Shown piece after piece: positions 25,201 through 37,000 of a DNA stretch of 64,000 nucleotides (the first letter of the stretch is position 1; each line of letters begins with the position of its first letter). Where the stretch lies: the NCBI RefSeq assembly GCF_000006565.2, contig NC_031479.1, forward strand, positions 2,501,789 through 2,565,788, in the 5' to 3' direction. A program made the position numbers and the translations under genes. Source of the stretch: Toxoplasma gondii ME49 (Eukaryota; Apicomplexa; Conoidasida; Eucoccidiorida; Sarcocystidae). A model generated the notes under the pieces. The model did no database searches. It was not told the DNA's origin and was given only the letters and a program-made list of their open reading frames with translations.

Positions 25201-25956
25201 GAACGCGACAGACGAGTTCTCGGGCCCTTCTGTGCAGACAAAGCATGCACTCCTGGCGCAGCCTTCGCCGCGCATGTGCGAGTCCTGCTGCAGCGAGACC
25301 TGCGTAGTAGAAGGGTGTGTGGGATTTCACAGAAGCCACGATGGCCTCAGACAGGCTTTTATGGGCGAGTGAGAAGTCGCAAGCGGCACTCGCGTAGACG
25401 CAGATGTGCAGGAGAGAGACAGGAGAGTCGAAGCCGCGTCAGCGTTTGACGAATGACGGTGTTTTCTCAGGAGGCTGAAAAAACGCGCGACTCCGATGAC
25501 AGAAAATGGATTCTGCACAGACGCACCGACGATCTTGTAGAGACCAGGGACGTAGTTGATGGTCTTGTAGACCATCGTTTCTTGTCCTTCTTCCATCACC
25601 CATAACGCCTGAGTATGAACCTCCGTACTGCCAATGTATGTGTCAGGTCTCAGAAGAATGTGCTCCAGCTGCGACTTCTTCTGATATCGCTGTGGCAAAC
25701 AGAGCAACGCGCAGGGGACAAAAAAAAACGCAAAGCGTTGCAAACTCAGAGCGAGACGCCGCCCAGGAGATCCTCTGAAGCACAGTCGCAAGAGAAGTCG
25801 AAGACCATGCGTCTTTGACGAAGTCGTACACCGGCCTACCTGTTCAATCGTTTTCGGCTTCCCTCCTCCGCTCTTCTTGCCCTTCTCCGGTCGCGAATGA
25901 GCAGGAGAGAGTGAGGGGGAGGAGTTCTGGAACTCCTCGTCTTCTGAAGAAGACAT
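8018..25956 (-). CDS. TOP2: DNA topoisomerase II (type IIA, ATP-dependent)
   Basis: Nuclear type IIA topoisomerase that passes one duplex through a transient double-strand break. Inferred exons (high to low): 25956-25840, 25689-25527, 24982-24830, 24253-24061, 23479-23354, 22381-22032, 21457-21298, 20571-20382, 19609-19400, 18745-18590, 18266-18153, 17752-17651, 17050-16969, 16570-16377, 15763-15556, 15312-15200, 14492-14335, 13932-13764, 13363-13243, 13115-12946, 12579-12433, 12192-12097, 11752-11654, 11429-11307, 11038-10898, 10479-10146, 9653-9392, 9253-8895, 8160-8018; 1650 aa. GHKL ATPase: DEILVNAAD and GGRNGYGAKL. The QTK-loop sits in FDSQTKE, TOPRIM EGDSAKT at about 525-534, and MTDQ/DHDG at 603-610. 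The catalytic Tyr is about 857 (AARYIFT). After a C-terminal heptad region the tail is Ser/Lys/Asp-rich, ending SDSEDDEEDESAESS and a poly-Asp run. The last two exon joins are the least certain; alternative acceptors exist for the final exon. The start MSSSEDEE is followed directly by conserved sequence. Confidence 0.95.
10045..10070. repeat. GA dinucleotide repeat in a topoisomerase II intron
   Basis: A (GA)n run of about 25 bp between inferred exons 26 and 27 of topoisomerase II (a CT tract in the transcribed orientation). Confidence 0.85.
12849..12923. repeat. TA microsatellite in a topoisomerase II intron
   Basis: Two TA arrays separated by a short ACGCGAACC linker, ending about 20 bp from the donor site of exon 20. 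Its closeness to the splice site makes length change potentially relevant to splicing. Confidence 0.9.
16167..16258. repeat. TA microsatellite in a topoisomerase II intron
   Basis: TA arrays with CATG and GGA interruptions, inside the intron between the exons carrying IPQL and VDGWKPGQRKV. Confidence 0.9.
18267..18589 (-). other. GC-AG intron inside the topoisomerase II TOPRIM motif
   Basis: On the minus strand the upstream exon ends ...ATG ACC GAT CAG and is followed by GCAAGC, not GT. The next exon begins GATCACGATGG after TTTTTCAG. Joined, the protein reads MTDQDHDGSHIKG, the invariant TOPRIM metal-binding segment, so the boundary is fixed by conservation. The donor CAG/GCAAGC fits the known GC-AG subclass, which compensates with strong flanking matches. 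All other topoisomerase II introns in this model begin with GT. Confidence 0.85.
22561..23055. repeat. Composite TA / ATTT / ATCT microsatellite block
   Basis: An intron of topoisomerase II (between exons 5 and 6) holds several simple repeats: ACATA/TA runs at 22561-22672, an ATTT/ATCT tetranucleotide array at about 22820-22878, and AAAT/TA runs at about 23000-23055. This is the most repeat-dense and AT-rich intron of the gene. Confidence 0.9.
23860..23930. repeat. TA/TG microsatellite in a topoisomerase II intron
   Basis: TA repeats with ACAGAGAG and TATATG interruptions between exons 4 and 5. Confidence 0.9.
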
Positions 25957-28900
25957 AGTGCCGGCGTTAGGTTCGGTGTGACCTGGAGAACGCCCACGAC
26001 ATCTAGACCATGGCCGGCGGAGGAGGCGCCAGCTCGGCTTCCTTGTTTTCGAACAGGGGAACGTCGAGAGAGAATCGCTTTCCGCCGCCTTGTGACGCTT
26101 CGCTGGTTTTACTCCGGAGCAGGAAGAACTGACGATCACGGAAACGCTCGTTTCCCTGCACCCCCCCGTGCATGTCGACGGAACCGATGAGACCAGAGTC
26201 TTCAGCGATCCCAAACTCGGAACGAAGGTTCTGCAAGCCCTCTTGTTTGAGCTGCAGTTCTCCGTCGAAAGGAGGATTGGAAGAAGAAAGCCAGACGAAC
26301 AGACGAAAACTGCGACACAAGACGGTTCAGCAAACGCACAGTGGCGGAGTCTTGTTTTCTCTACATGGCAACCAGTCGCTTGTCGGGCAGTGTGCACGAC
26401 CGGGGCGGGGCAGACTCTACATTCCGCCCCCCGAAAAACTCAGGTGGTGAATTTCAAGACCGAAACTCCCAACTGGAAACTCGACAACAAAGTCCATGAA
26501 GAACGTCAAGAGTACGGGTGCGAAAAAACTTCGGAACAGAAGAACGCAGGAAATCCGGTCTCGATGACACACCCGCGGCACTAGTGAATGGAGTATTTAC
26601 ACGTTGTAAGACAGTGCACACAACGAGTAGCGACATTCACAGCGCCGTCAGGCGTAGTGGAAATAGTGTATTTAGAACACAACGGATAAGGGAACGGGAG
26701 CGAAACGCCTCGTTTCAGAAACTGGCGTGAAGACACGGACGGTTGGATAGCGGACCGGACGACCGAGCACGAGTTTTCGGGAGAGCTGTGAAAATGAGGC
26801 TGTGAGGACCCGTGTGATGTCGAGCTCCGTAATGGTTCAAGACTCGAGAGAGCGAAACAGGTAGTACATTTGTTCGAAACTCCGACGGCTGCGCTTTGCG
26901 GGGGTTGCTCAACCGCTCTTGCACAGGACCAGTGACTACGTGACCGCAGCCGCCCCCCTTGCGATTTGCCGCCGTTACTGCAATCTAGAGCCTGAAGACT
27001 TTGTTCTTTATGGAACTCAGGCACAAACCGTGGTGAAACACCATGTAAGAGGAAGAGGAATCTCGAGAAGTGCGCAGTTTTTGCCCGTCTTGAGGCTGTT
27101 CAGCTTCACGACGGAGAATTCCGATTCTGCATGCAGTTTTCTGGTACCCAGCGGGGGGGGGGGGGTAAAAGCCACGAAGACCATAAAAATGTCTATGAAG
27201 ACAGCGTGTCTCGACGGTTGGGTGCCCGAGAGCTAAGTAAATCATGAAGACGGCGATTTTTTCGATTTTCAGTTCCTTTTCTGCTCTCTCTCCTCTGCTG
27301 CAAAACGCTAGCACACAGATGGCGGCACCCATCCTGCGATTCACTCTCTGCGGTTCAAGCGATCAAGCCATTCCTTCCCTGATGCTCCTTTTATCGGCGC
27401 CGGATAACCTCACCTGAACGATCAAAGAGAGTCGGCTCTCAGCCACTGTCGGCACAGCATACAGTTCGCAACATAATGCTGAGGAAAAGTGTCGGAAGGT
27501 TGCGGGGACTTCGGTGTGTCACGTCTGTGCGAATTTGAGGAATTCGCACATGGATCGATGGAAGATGTCATGGAGCCGCGGGACAATTTCGGCTTTGACC
27601 AAGCAGCGAAGTGGAGGCTTCTGAGCAAAACGAAAGCCATCCGGGACAGTTTGGGTTGCCCGCGAGTAAGGCCTTGGTAGTAGCAAATGCGTGGTACTCT
27701 TGAGCAGGAACCGGAGGCTCGCACTTGAATAGAGATCACGAATCCGTAAAAAATACGGGGCTAGTTAGACACAGCACCTGAAAAGTGGAATTCCCTTGCC
27801 AACGCAGCTGCAGATGTGACTCTGGCTGTAGTATGCGCCTTGCCAGTGACTACTTCGCGATTCGCTGGATGAGCGCGTTATGGAGTCCTCTGCGTGACTC
27901 AGCCGCACCCCCTCTCGGTATTCGTGGTGATTGGCATTGCTAGTAAAAGGAGAAAGCCGCATCAATCTGCTTCTCCCATGAATTTGCTACCTCCGACTTA
28001 CGTCATCCCTAGAGCGACTGCTCGGCAAGTGGCAGTACGGAGATTTCGGTGTCGGCACCTCGCTTCGCCGGTAACACCCAAGCAGCTAACGCCTTGGCGG
28101 TGTGCGGATGGTGGAGCAAGACAACTCCAACAAAGTCCAAGATGACGATTCACCGTTGTGAAAATGCTGTCCGGTCATTACAGAAAAGGCACTGCAGCAC
28201 CCCTGGCGATAGAAAGCCGTTCCTCTCAACAGATACCCACGAATCCTACTCGCATGAGAGTCGAAGGGAAACCACGCTGGACTTTTAAAGCAGCCGGTGT
28301 GGCGGCGCCCTGACAAGTGGATGAACAGATCTGCCGTTTCGTCGGAACTCTCACACTTAGTTTGCAAACGTTCTCCTCATGTGAGAGCTCTGCTAACACA
28401 ATAGAACTTGGATCCGGTAAACAAAGACTAAGATCTAAACCGTCAGCCCAACTCGCAGTATATACTCCCCAGAAAAAGCTCAATGCGGCAGGAACGTGTA
28501 CTGTGTAGTATGATTTCCACACACTGCCGCGGAAGTTCTAATGGAATGCATTCGGCGCGGCGACCACTTAAGGAGGAAAGCACTCAACCCTATATGCTGG
28601 AAGATCGACGAGTCTGAAAGAAACCCCTGTGCTAATTTGGCGATTCACGAAGAATTTTCCGCCGAACCAAGTGCACGAACGACAACGTCTCGCTCTTTGA
28701 TGGGTCGCAGAAACCTTCTAAAGCACCTTGTTGTATTTCGATGAACCCCCGAAACTGACTTAGATGACAAGATGAGGCCCAAAGCTCCACTATCTGCATT
28801 CACTCAAAGCCGCGTTAGCTATGCGTGTCTCAGTTAGTCTGTCCACTTTCACTACCTCCGGTGCAGCATTATGTTGATCGATCCAGCGGGAGAAGAGCAG

Positions 28901-31026
28901 TTGCTGCACAATAAACTCATCCGGTACGCTGTTGAGAAACGGTGCTGTTCAAAAGCACTATGAGAGGCGTCGCTCTGGCGTGAGGACACGGGAACGATTG
29001 CTAGTAAGGAAACCTAGAATGCGACAGAGAAGGTCATACCCAACGCTTTTGAATGTTCATTTTATAAAGGGGGGAACTGAGAACCAACAACACTCTGCAA
29101 CTCGTGGATCAACGTGGCGAACCACGTTGTCGCTTTACCCGGCAGCACAAAACAAATGGACTCTCATTCTCGAAGCACCTGCAGCCATGGAGCAAAATGG
29201 GAACGATGGCTCCCGCGTTTTGTCAACAACATTCTTCAGAATTAGTGTGTACCCGAGCACGTGTGCCTCCTATTACGCACGTATTTGACAGTTTTCCTCG
29301 CTTCGTAAAACTGTGTCTCGCCAGTTCGGGATTCAAGCAGCGCGCCAGCTTCAGTGTGCAGTGCTCCTGCCCCTTCTTGGATTGACGCCCCGCCGTGGAT
29401 GGGGAACTCCAGAGCCTCCGTTTCGAAGTTCGCTTGAGCTGCTTGGTCGGCAGGCACCTTGGATCAGCAAATGTCATCCACGACTCACGAGTACGCAAGA
29501 AGCCGAAAATCCATGTTCTTCGGCGACGCATAAAATGTTGTAACGAAGTGTATGACAAGTACTTTTGTTTAGATACGTCTTGTACCGTCTTATTGATTTA
29601 TGTACGTAGCTACTGTGTACTCCGAACGCACCCCTACTTTTGTCCACGTGGATTGAATCCTTCTTCGCGCGCAAGAAACATGTTTCCTTCACAAAGACGG
29701 GCAAACACCAGTCTGGCTGCATCAGCAGTCTTCTTCGCGTAACAGGTCGAAAAGACAGATCTCGTATTTTTCAGAATGTTAAAGTTCTCCAGTCGCGTGG
29801 GACCCCTTTCCTGGACTTTTTTATGGAATTGATCGGATACACGGATAGCAGAAGCTGCATTGTTAGCTGACTCTCTTGCTGCGTGCCTGCAGTGGAGGAG
29901 GAGGAGGTGAATAATGGCTGAATAACATGTTTACCACACGAATGGCCCTCTGATGCTCTCCTCGAATCGTTTACTAGGTGCTATTTTGTAACTAGCTAGC
30001 GTTCGATGGGAGGTTTTCTTTGATTTCGCGCGGACCGAATCAAAGGGGTCACATAAATCCAACAGCGGTCAAGAATGTGATGCTGTTCTCCATTTTTGCT
30101 CCGTGTGTAAACACTAGATTTGACCGCACGATTCGTGTCTCATCCTTAGAGACTCTCTAAGGAAATACCCCGCATGTGCAGGCGTCGGTGCTCAGCGCAC
30201 TTCGCTCAGGTTCAATATTAAAAGGGTGCAAGAACGATTACTAAAGTCGTGAAACTGAGACAGCTCCGGCGAGCGCAGCTCGAGGACCGAAGAATACACT
30301 TTGATAAGAGTTACTATGACACGTATTTTTGTTACTGGGTCCAACTGAGGGGGACTGCAATACTGTCTGTTGGTCCCCGAAGCTGAGTGACTCTATGAAT
30401 TTCACGGGAGACGCCTCCGTCGAGAAGACGAATACACGTCACACCTCCTCTTGCTCTTTGATGGAACACTTTGCCCACGGGAGCTTAGATATGTAAAATT
30501 GATTTAATCCAACATCTAAAAGGCATGATAGAATCTGGGACAACGCATCGTTTTAATGCTGCATCATTTACGTAGCATCCTCCAAGAAACCAAGGTATCG
30601 AATACGGGGTTGCAGGCAGCAGGCTTGAAACGACCACAGAAACGCGTTTCTCTCCCCAGTAGCGCTCATCTGGGGAAATAGGCGGAACTACGGTAAGTAG
30701 TTACAAGAGCGAACCAATACCCGTGTAAACCTGAGGAATTTCGTGATCCGCTGCAAATGGCGCCACGCCTCTCTGCTTCGCTTCACTGTGGTCTATCAGC
30801 AGACGTTCCTGAGGGAAACTCCGAAGTTCGGAATGGAAAACAGCGCTTCCTCTGTAGTGATCCGATTGTGAAACTGTTTTAAGCGTCCCTCCGTCTCTCG
30901 GGATTCTAATTCCTGGGGGTGCGGTTAGAACCAAGCGTAGTTCCTTCGTTCAGAATTCTCAACGTATCGGTGCCTTTTGTCTCTCTGAGTGCTTTCTTGA
31001 TCAGTTCAACTGTATAGGTGCGTGCT
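25957..31026. other. Gene-poor 5 kb spacer upstream of topoisomerase II
   Basis: The first few hundred bases should hold the topoisomerase II promoter and 5' leader. Beyond about 26.4 kb the sequence loses the strong CT/GA skew of the coding regions, has balanced composition and contains only short frames with no domain signatures. Features seen are a 13-base G run at 27153-27165, a small A-loop hairpin at 27744-27758 and a 9-bp-stem palindrome at 30144-30162. No tRNA, transposase or reverse transcriptase signature was found. A long non-coding transcript or decayed element could be present, but nothing here shows it. Confidence 0.5.
27153..27165 (+). repeat. Homopolymeric G run
   Basis: Thirteen consecutive G residues in the spacer. 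This is unusual for this genome region and prone to slippage and sequencing error. Confidence 0.9.
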
Positions 31027-34000
31027 CTAGTCGGGCGTCTGCAACTTTTTGAGCATGCGTGCTTCTCGAGTTTTTGTCGCCGCTCTGATTCTTGGCGCTC
31101 GGCATGTTTCGTTCGCGCCCCTTGGCTCCTTGGCTACACTCGAAGATTGTAACGACATCCATGTCTTCGCCTCCCGCTTTCGCTTTGGCCTGTCGCGTTT
31201 CTGAGCTACTGGGGCTCGCCTGCCAGGCAACAGCCGTGCGGTTCCGAGGAAGGAGGGTGAAACCGAGTTTTCATTTTCCTGCCGCTCTGTCACCCTGGCG
31301 AGTGCGAGACAGCCTCGCATTTGGAAGTCGAGACGGAGAAGGGGAAGCAGCAGAACGAGGAGACGAACTTACATGGTTTGCGCAAAGAAGCTGGATCAAA
31401 TGCCGTACCTTTGCATCGCGCTCTGTACACCCTGCGATGAGTTGCTGCGAAGAAAAGGAAACGATGAAGTCGAACGCAGCGGGTGCAGTACCTAAGGAAG
31501 CCGTGGGCGCGGGAGAAAGATATTTCCGTTGCGCTCGGAGCTTGTGTTCTGTGTTGCAAAGACCTCTACGGAAAAGCGCCTGATTTCTGCGACTTCCTCT
31601 CAACTGAACCGAAGACGCGGGCTCGACGTTTTTCTGAGACTTTTGAACCGACAACACAAGGAAGCCTCCGAAATCCTCTGAGATGTCCAGAGTTTCCCGA
31701 CTGCTCCAGACGCCTCAAAACAAAGACAGACAAGAAGGAGAAACTAACTTCTACAAGTTGCTGCAGTTTGGCTTGGACAGGAAGAAGACTCGGCGCACGG
31801 TGCCCTAGCTCTCGCTGCATGCTGTGAAGGAGTTTCTTCGCGTTTTTCTCCACGACGTTGACCGACACCTAGAAGGCACAAACAACCGGGGACCAGAGAC
31901 TCACAAAAGGATCCCGAGGAAGTCGGGGAGAAAACCTTCCGTCTGTGGATCACTTCACACAACCATCTGAACAGACTTGCGAAAACATGTCGCGACAGAT
32001 GAAGCTTTCTGCTCCTGTGGAGAAACGCTGGCGTCCCCCTTATTTCATTTCTGCCTGTGAGCAAGGTTCAGCTCTCTCTGAGGCTCCCGTCCGGTTCCCT
32101 GACTCACTGGGGACTGAATCGCGCGAGACACAGCTTCTGCCTGCTTCCTATCCAAGTCTCCGTTCGCTCGACTCTCCGCTTCTTCCGCGGCTTCCCTCCG
32201 CGACTTGTTCCGCGCGCTCTGCTCTCTCTCGTCCTTGCCTCTCTCCCAGCGCGGGCGTCGAGGAGAGACAGATCGTCGGTCGACTGAGTTGCTTCCGTCC
32301 AGCCGACAGACGAGCTGATCAGGGCGCCGCAATGATCAAAGGCAGACAGCCAGATAAGCCAAAAACATTCAAAGCGCTGAAACGTCTTGGGGTCGTGTCT
32401 GCAGCCACCAAGAGACAGAAAACGCCTCCCTTAGATGGCCGCAGCAGCCGTGACATCCCTGTGTGGAGATCTCCACTATAAACATAAATACGAAGGATAC
32501 ATCCTTGTATATAGTTACGAACATGAAGTCAAAAGAAGAGCAAAAACGTATAAATATGTTTTAAGAGATGCATGTGTACACTTTAAGCGGAAGTGTACCC
32601 ATACACAAACATTTCCGGAAAGCTCCTGTACGTTTGGATGCATGCGTCCTCTCGAAATGTCCTCTGCTTAGTGAACAAGAAGTCTTCTGCACTCTTTCCG
32701 TGGAACTGAAACACCCTTCTGAAACTCACCTGCGTCAAGTTCCTCTTGGAAAACAACAAGAGCACAACCAGCATCTGCTTGTTACACAGTGCCTTACCTC
32801 CGTCCTTCCTCGATGCGGACTGTGCTTTGCCTTCTCGTCAGAGAGGAAAGGTCGGCGTCCAGAGCGGCTCGCGGCTCTCGGTCCGGCTGTCTGCCTCAAA
32901 ACAGTGGTCCTCCGGTTTCTTCTCTCCGTTTGCTTTAGAGACTCCAGAGTCTCCTCGCACCTGCCGCCTCGTTTTTCTCCTCCCTGTTCGTGGATGGCTC
33001 GTGCCGTTGTTATGGCGCTGCCTAAGCGTCGCGGAATGAAGCACAGCTGAGACTGGACCGGCGGGTGGGTCGTCTTTTGCATGCAATGCGTTCTCTCGCG
33101 CGGTGCAGTCGACGAGGAAACAGCCGCGTTCTTCGACGCTTCTTCCGAACCTTTCCCGGCATCGCCTTCTCCATTTCGGAGGAAATGAAAGGCTTCCGGC
33201 GCGCGAGCAGAAGCGCGTTTTCCTGTCTCGGAGCGACAGGGACCCTCCTTCTCTCTTGTGTCTTTGTGACAACATCTGGACTCCCGAGTCGATGGTGGCA
33301 CCGCCTTCTTCTCTGCTCTCTCCCTCTCTTCGTCGGGAACGCGAGTCTCCTCCTCTCTCCTGACCTCGTCCCTTGACGACGCGGACCTGAGCCTCGCCTC
33401 TCGTTTGTATGAGTCTAGGAATGCCTTGTCGCTTCCGGGAAGCGGCGCCGAGTAGTTCCCGCATCCGTTTGCATCCTCTTGGTCATACACAAATTCTGTC
33501 TGAACCCACGCACTGTCTTCTCGCTCGTGTGCTGTCGCCGCTGCCTCACCTGTCGGACTTCGTCGCTGTCTCCGTCTCTCTGGACAGACCGAAGGTGTCT
33601 GGTCTCGTCCGCGAGAATCGGGCGTCTCTTGTCTTTTGCGGGTCCCAGAGACGTCTGCATGTTCTTGGTCTTTCTTTTCACGAAGCGTTCTTTCCCTCTC
33701 TCGGCGCCGGACAGTTTCTTCTCTCTCGGCCTTTGCACATGCATCGCGGATCTCGCGAGCGCGCGTTCGAGGGACGACGCGACCTTTGAATTTCAAGTCC
33801 TGTTCGTATTGTTCTCGACGCGCTCGAGGACTGCAGGCGAAGCACCCGTCTAAGCGCGTGGAGTACACGTAGGCGGATGTGGACGCCGGCGAAGGCGGTG
33901 CTGCAGACACTCGAGAGGCAGCAGAGGCGCGAGAGGAAGGATTCTCAGACGAGGCAGGAGGAGGAATTTTGAATGTGAGGTTCCTATGGTGGAACAGGTC

Positions 34001-37000
34001 GAGTCGACTCTGCGACGCCGAGGCAGCTCGCGCCTCTCTTTGGCGTCGAGGGTGACATGCGTGATGACAGTGAAGATGTGGAGAAGAGTCACTGAAACAG
34101 AAGGCTTCTTCAGGAACTGGTGAAACGCGTTCGCGCCTTGCGTCGGGACTCCAGCCTTCCCGCGACCGGTGTGTGCTGTTCCCTCCCCTGTCTCTGTCTC
34201 TCTCCCCCTGCGTCCATGCGTTCTCTGCGTCTCTTCGCGCTCGACAACACTGTCTCTCTCTTCGTGGCGAGAGCGAAGCGCGAGGTGGACGAGAGCTCCC
34301 AACAGAGACAGACGCGCAAGGAGGAAGGGACTGCGTTCGACCTGCCGGTTTCGCGTTTTTTCGTCTTTCTTCTCTCGGCAGCTCAGAGCCGACGCCGGAG
34401 GCCGAGGGCGGAGGAGAGAGAGACGCAGGGTGGGTGTACGACGCAGACCGAGGACCTGTCTTCCGCGCACCGTTTCGAGAGACAGTTCTCGTCTTTACAG
34501 GTGGAGACGAAGAACGACTCTGAGACGCCAAGAGCCGTCGGCCGTCCTTCGTCTCGCATCTCTGCGCAGAACAGCGCAGCACGGTCCCCCGACTGGTCGC
34601 AGGGTGGCACCGAGGAGACAGAGGAGCCTTGTTCGACAACGCAAGCATGCAGGAAGGAGAGACAGACGGAGGCGACGGGCGAAGACGAGAAGCGGTACTG
34701 GAAGTTGGGGAAAAGCGAGAGGGAGAAAGGCAGTCAGCGATGGTTCTCGGAGTTCTTGTGTGGCTAGGCTGCAAATTCTCGCAGGCGTGCCGAGTCTGAA
34801 GCAGCGCGGTCCAGGAGAAAGGCGAGAAGAAACCATCTTGGCGAGAGCGGGGGCGGAGCGAGAAGACGAGTCGTCAAGTGAATGCGTGGAGAAGAGAGGC
34901 ATGGTCGAGAAGAGAGACACGGACGAAGAGAGAGACGCAGAGAGCTCTTCTGCTGGCTCTAGCTCGCCACAGGAACAGTGGGCATGGCCATGAAGCGCGA
35001 GGGCCAAGAGAAAGACTGTGAGGACGTTGAGAGACGAGAGAGAAAAAGGAGAGACAGGAAGAAAGGAGAAACACAACAGAGAGAGGGAAATGAGTGACAG
35101 GAGGAAATCGATGGCGTTCTTCGTCGAGGGCATACCTGGAGTGAGTCTTCATCGCCGACGGCGGCACTGTGCATCGGGTGAAAGTTCTCCCCACTGAATT
35201 CTCTGGGAGTTCGCCACGCTAGGGCTCGCCTCAGAAGGGAGCGCAGACGAATCACTTCCAGTTGCAAATCTTTTTCTCTCACGAGACGCAGCGTTTCGCG
35301 TTCTCTGTCGTCTTCTTCCTGTCTCCCGTCTCCTCGTCTCTGCTGAGACCGTGGCGCGTTCTTCCTTGATCTACACGGAGATTCCGCGCCTCGTCTTTTC
35401 GTTCTCTCTGCGTCTCTCTCTCCTGAGCCTCCTCCCTCCCATTTTTGTTGTCGCCTGACCGTGTCTTCTTCTCTCCTCTCTCTCCTCTTTCGCCTGTCTT
35501 CTCTCGCTCTGGCTGCTGCCGGAGCTCTCTCGCCTTTGCCTGTGTCTCCAGGCTCCGGCTCTCGTCGGCCTTCACTGTCTACCTGCGTCTCCGTTTCCGC
35601 TGGCTCCTCAACAGCTCCGAGGGAGGTTGCCTGCTGGGCGAAACGCTCTGAAGGCGAGAGCCAGGCGTCTTCGTCCGGCGTTCCGAGGATCGCTTTTGGA
35701 TTGCAAATTTCAGACAGAACAGGGACTGCAAGCGCAGCTTCTTGACCTCTAGTTCCTGAAAGCGTGAGCAGCGCAACGTGACGCCTATTCCTTCGCTGCT
35801 CGTCTGCGCGTGGATGTTCCCCCGGGAGGAACGCGGCGTTCTCGGCGGGAGCGAACGAGCCTCGAGACGAGGGGGAAGCGGAAGGCGACGAATGAGGAGA
35901 GGGTGAAGCAGCGTTCGAAGGAAGAGCTCCGTGACCTTGAAGGCGACGCGACGGCACGCAGGCGCATCCACGCATGCAGACGCTTCGACTCTCTTTCTCG
36001 TGGACACCGAGTGGACTTGGGTCTCCCTTTTCGTTCCGGTTTTTCTCTGCAAACGCGAGGTCCGGCCGAACCTCCGCGACAGTTGGCGACTTGTCTCTCC
36101 GGTCCCGGTCGAGTTCTGTCGCCTCATGTCCGCTGTCCTGTCGCCTTCCCTTGCACCGTTTTGACTTTCGTTCTGAACCTTCTTTTTCGCCTTCAGAATC
36201 TTCGCCGCACTTGGCTTTCTCTGATTTCGCTGCCGCGAAGTTCGGACGCGTTCGTTCGCTTCCCCGAGGAAAGGAAATGCGTTTGACGAGCTCCCCCCGA
36301 GTTCGTTCGGAAGAAGGCCTTGAGAGGAAGACTCTCACTCGGCCTCTCTCCGCGGTTTGCCCCGCTGCGTTCTTTTCTGTGCTCGACCCAACAGAGTTTT
36401 GAACGCCTCTGCCTTCTCGTTCTTTCTCGCCGCCTCGGCTTTTCTCTCGTACGCGCTTTTGCTCAGTCTGATCAGAAACGCCAGCGCCTGTGTGCAGAGG
36501 TCGACGTCCAGAGAAGTAGAAAACGGCAGAGGAGGAAGGGGAAGCCGAGGAAGTATGGCCAGCAGTCCGCGTCGACCGCCCGCTTCTGGCGAGGAGCGTT
36601 GCCCGCTGGCGCGCTGAAGAAACGTCCGTCTGTGAAGCGAGGCGCGCCGGAGGCCGACAGGAGACACCTTGGAAACTTGTTGCTTTCGAGGCGCTGGGCA
36701 TTCTTCCACCCTCGATGGTCTGTTCGTCGGCTCTCACACGGAAGCTGCTGCTCCACCGACGCGGCCTCCATCGGGGTCTCAGCAGGGAACGAGAGCCAGC
36801 AGAGGAAGAAGAAGAGGAGGAGGAGGAAGAAGAAGAAGAGGAAGAGGAAGAAGAAGAGGAAGAAGAAGAGGAGGAAGAAGAGGAAGGAAACGCTGCTTCG
36901 CTTGTCTCTCGCTTTTCGTTGGTTTTTTCGTTTTCGTGTCGAGAACGCGACAAGAACAAGTCGGTCTTCGGAGAAGAAGGACGAAGAACGGCTGTCGGCA

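Noticed and set aside
26400..31000. Possible nuclear insertion of mitochondrial DNA
   Set aside because: No recognisable cytochrome b or cox frame appears in any translation. It cannot be confirmed without a search, so it is not reported as a feature.
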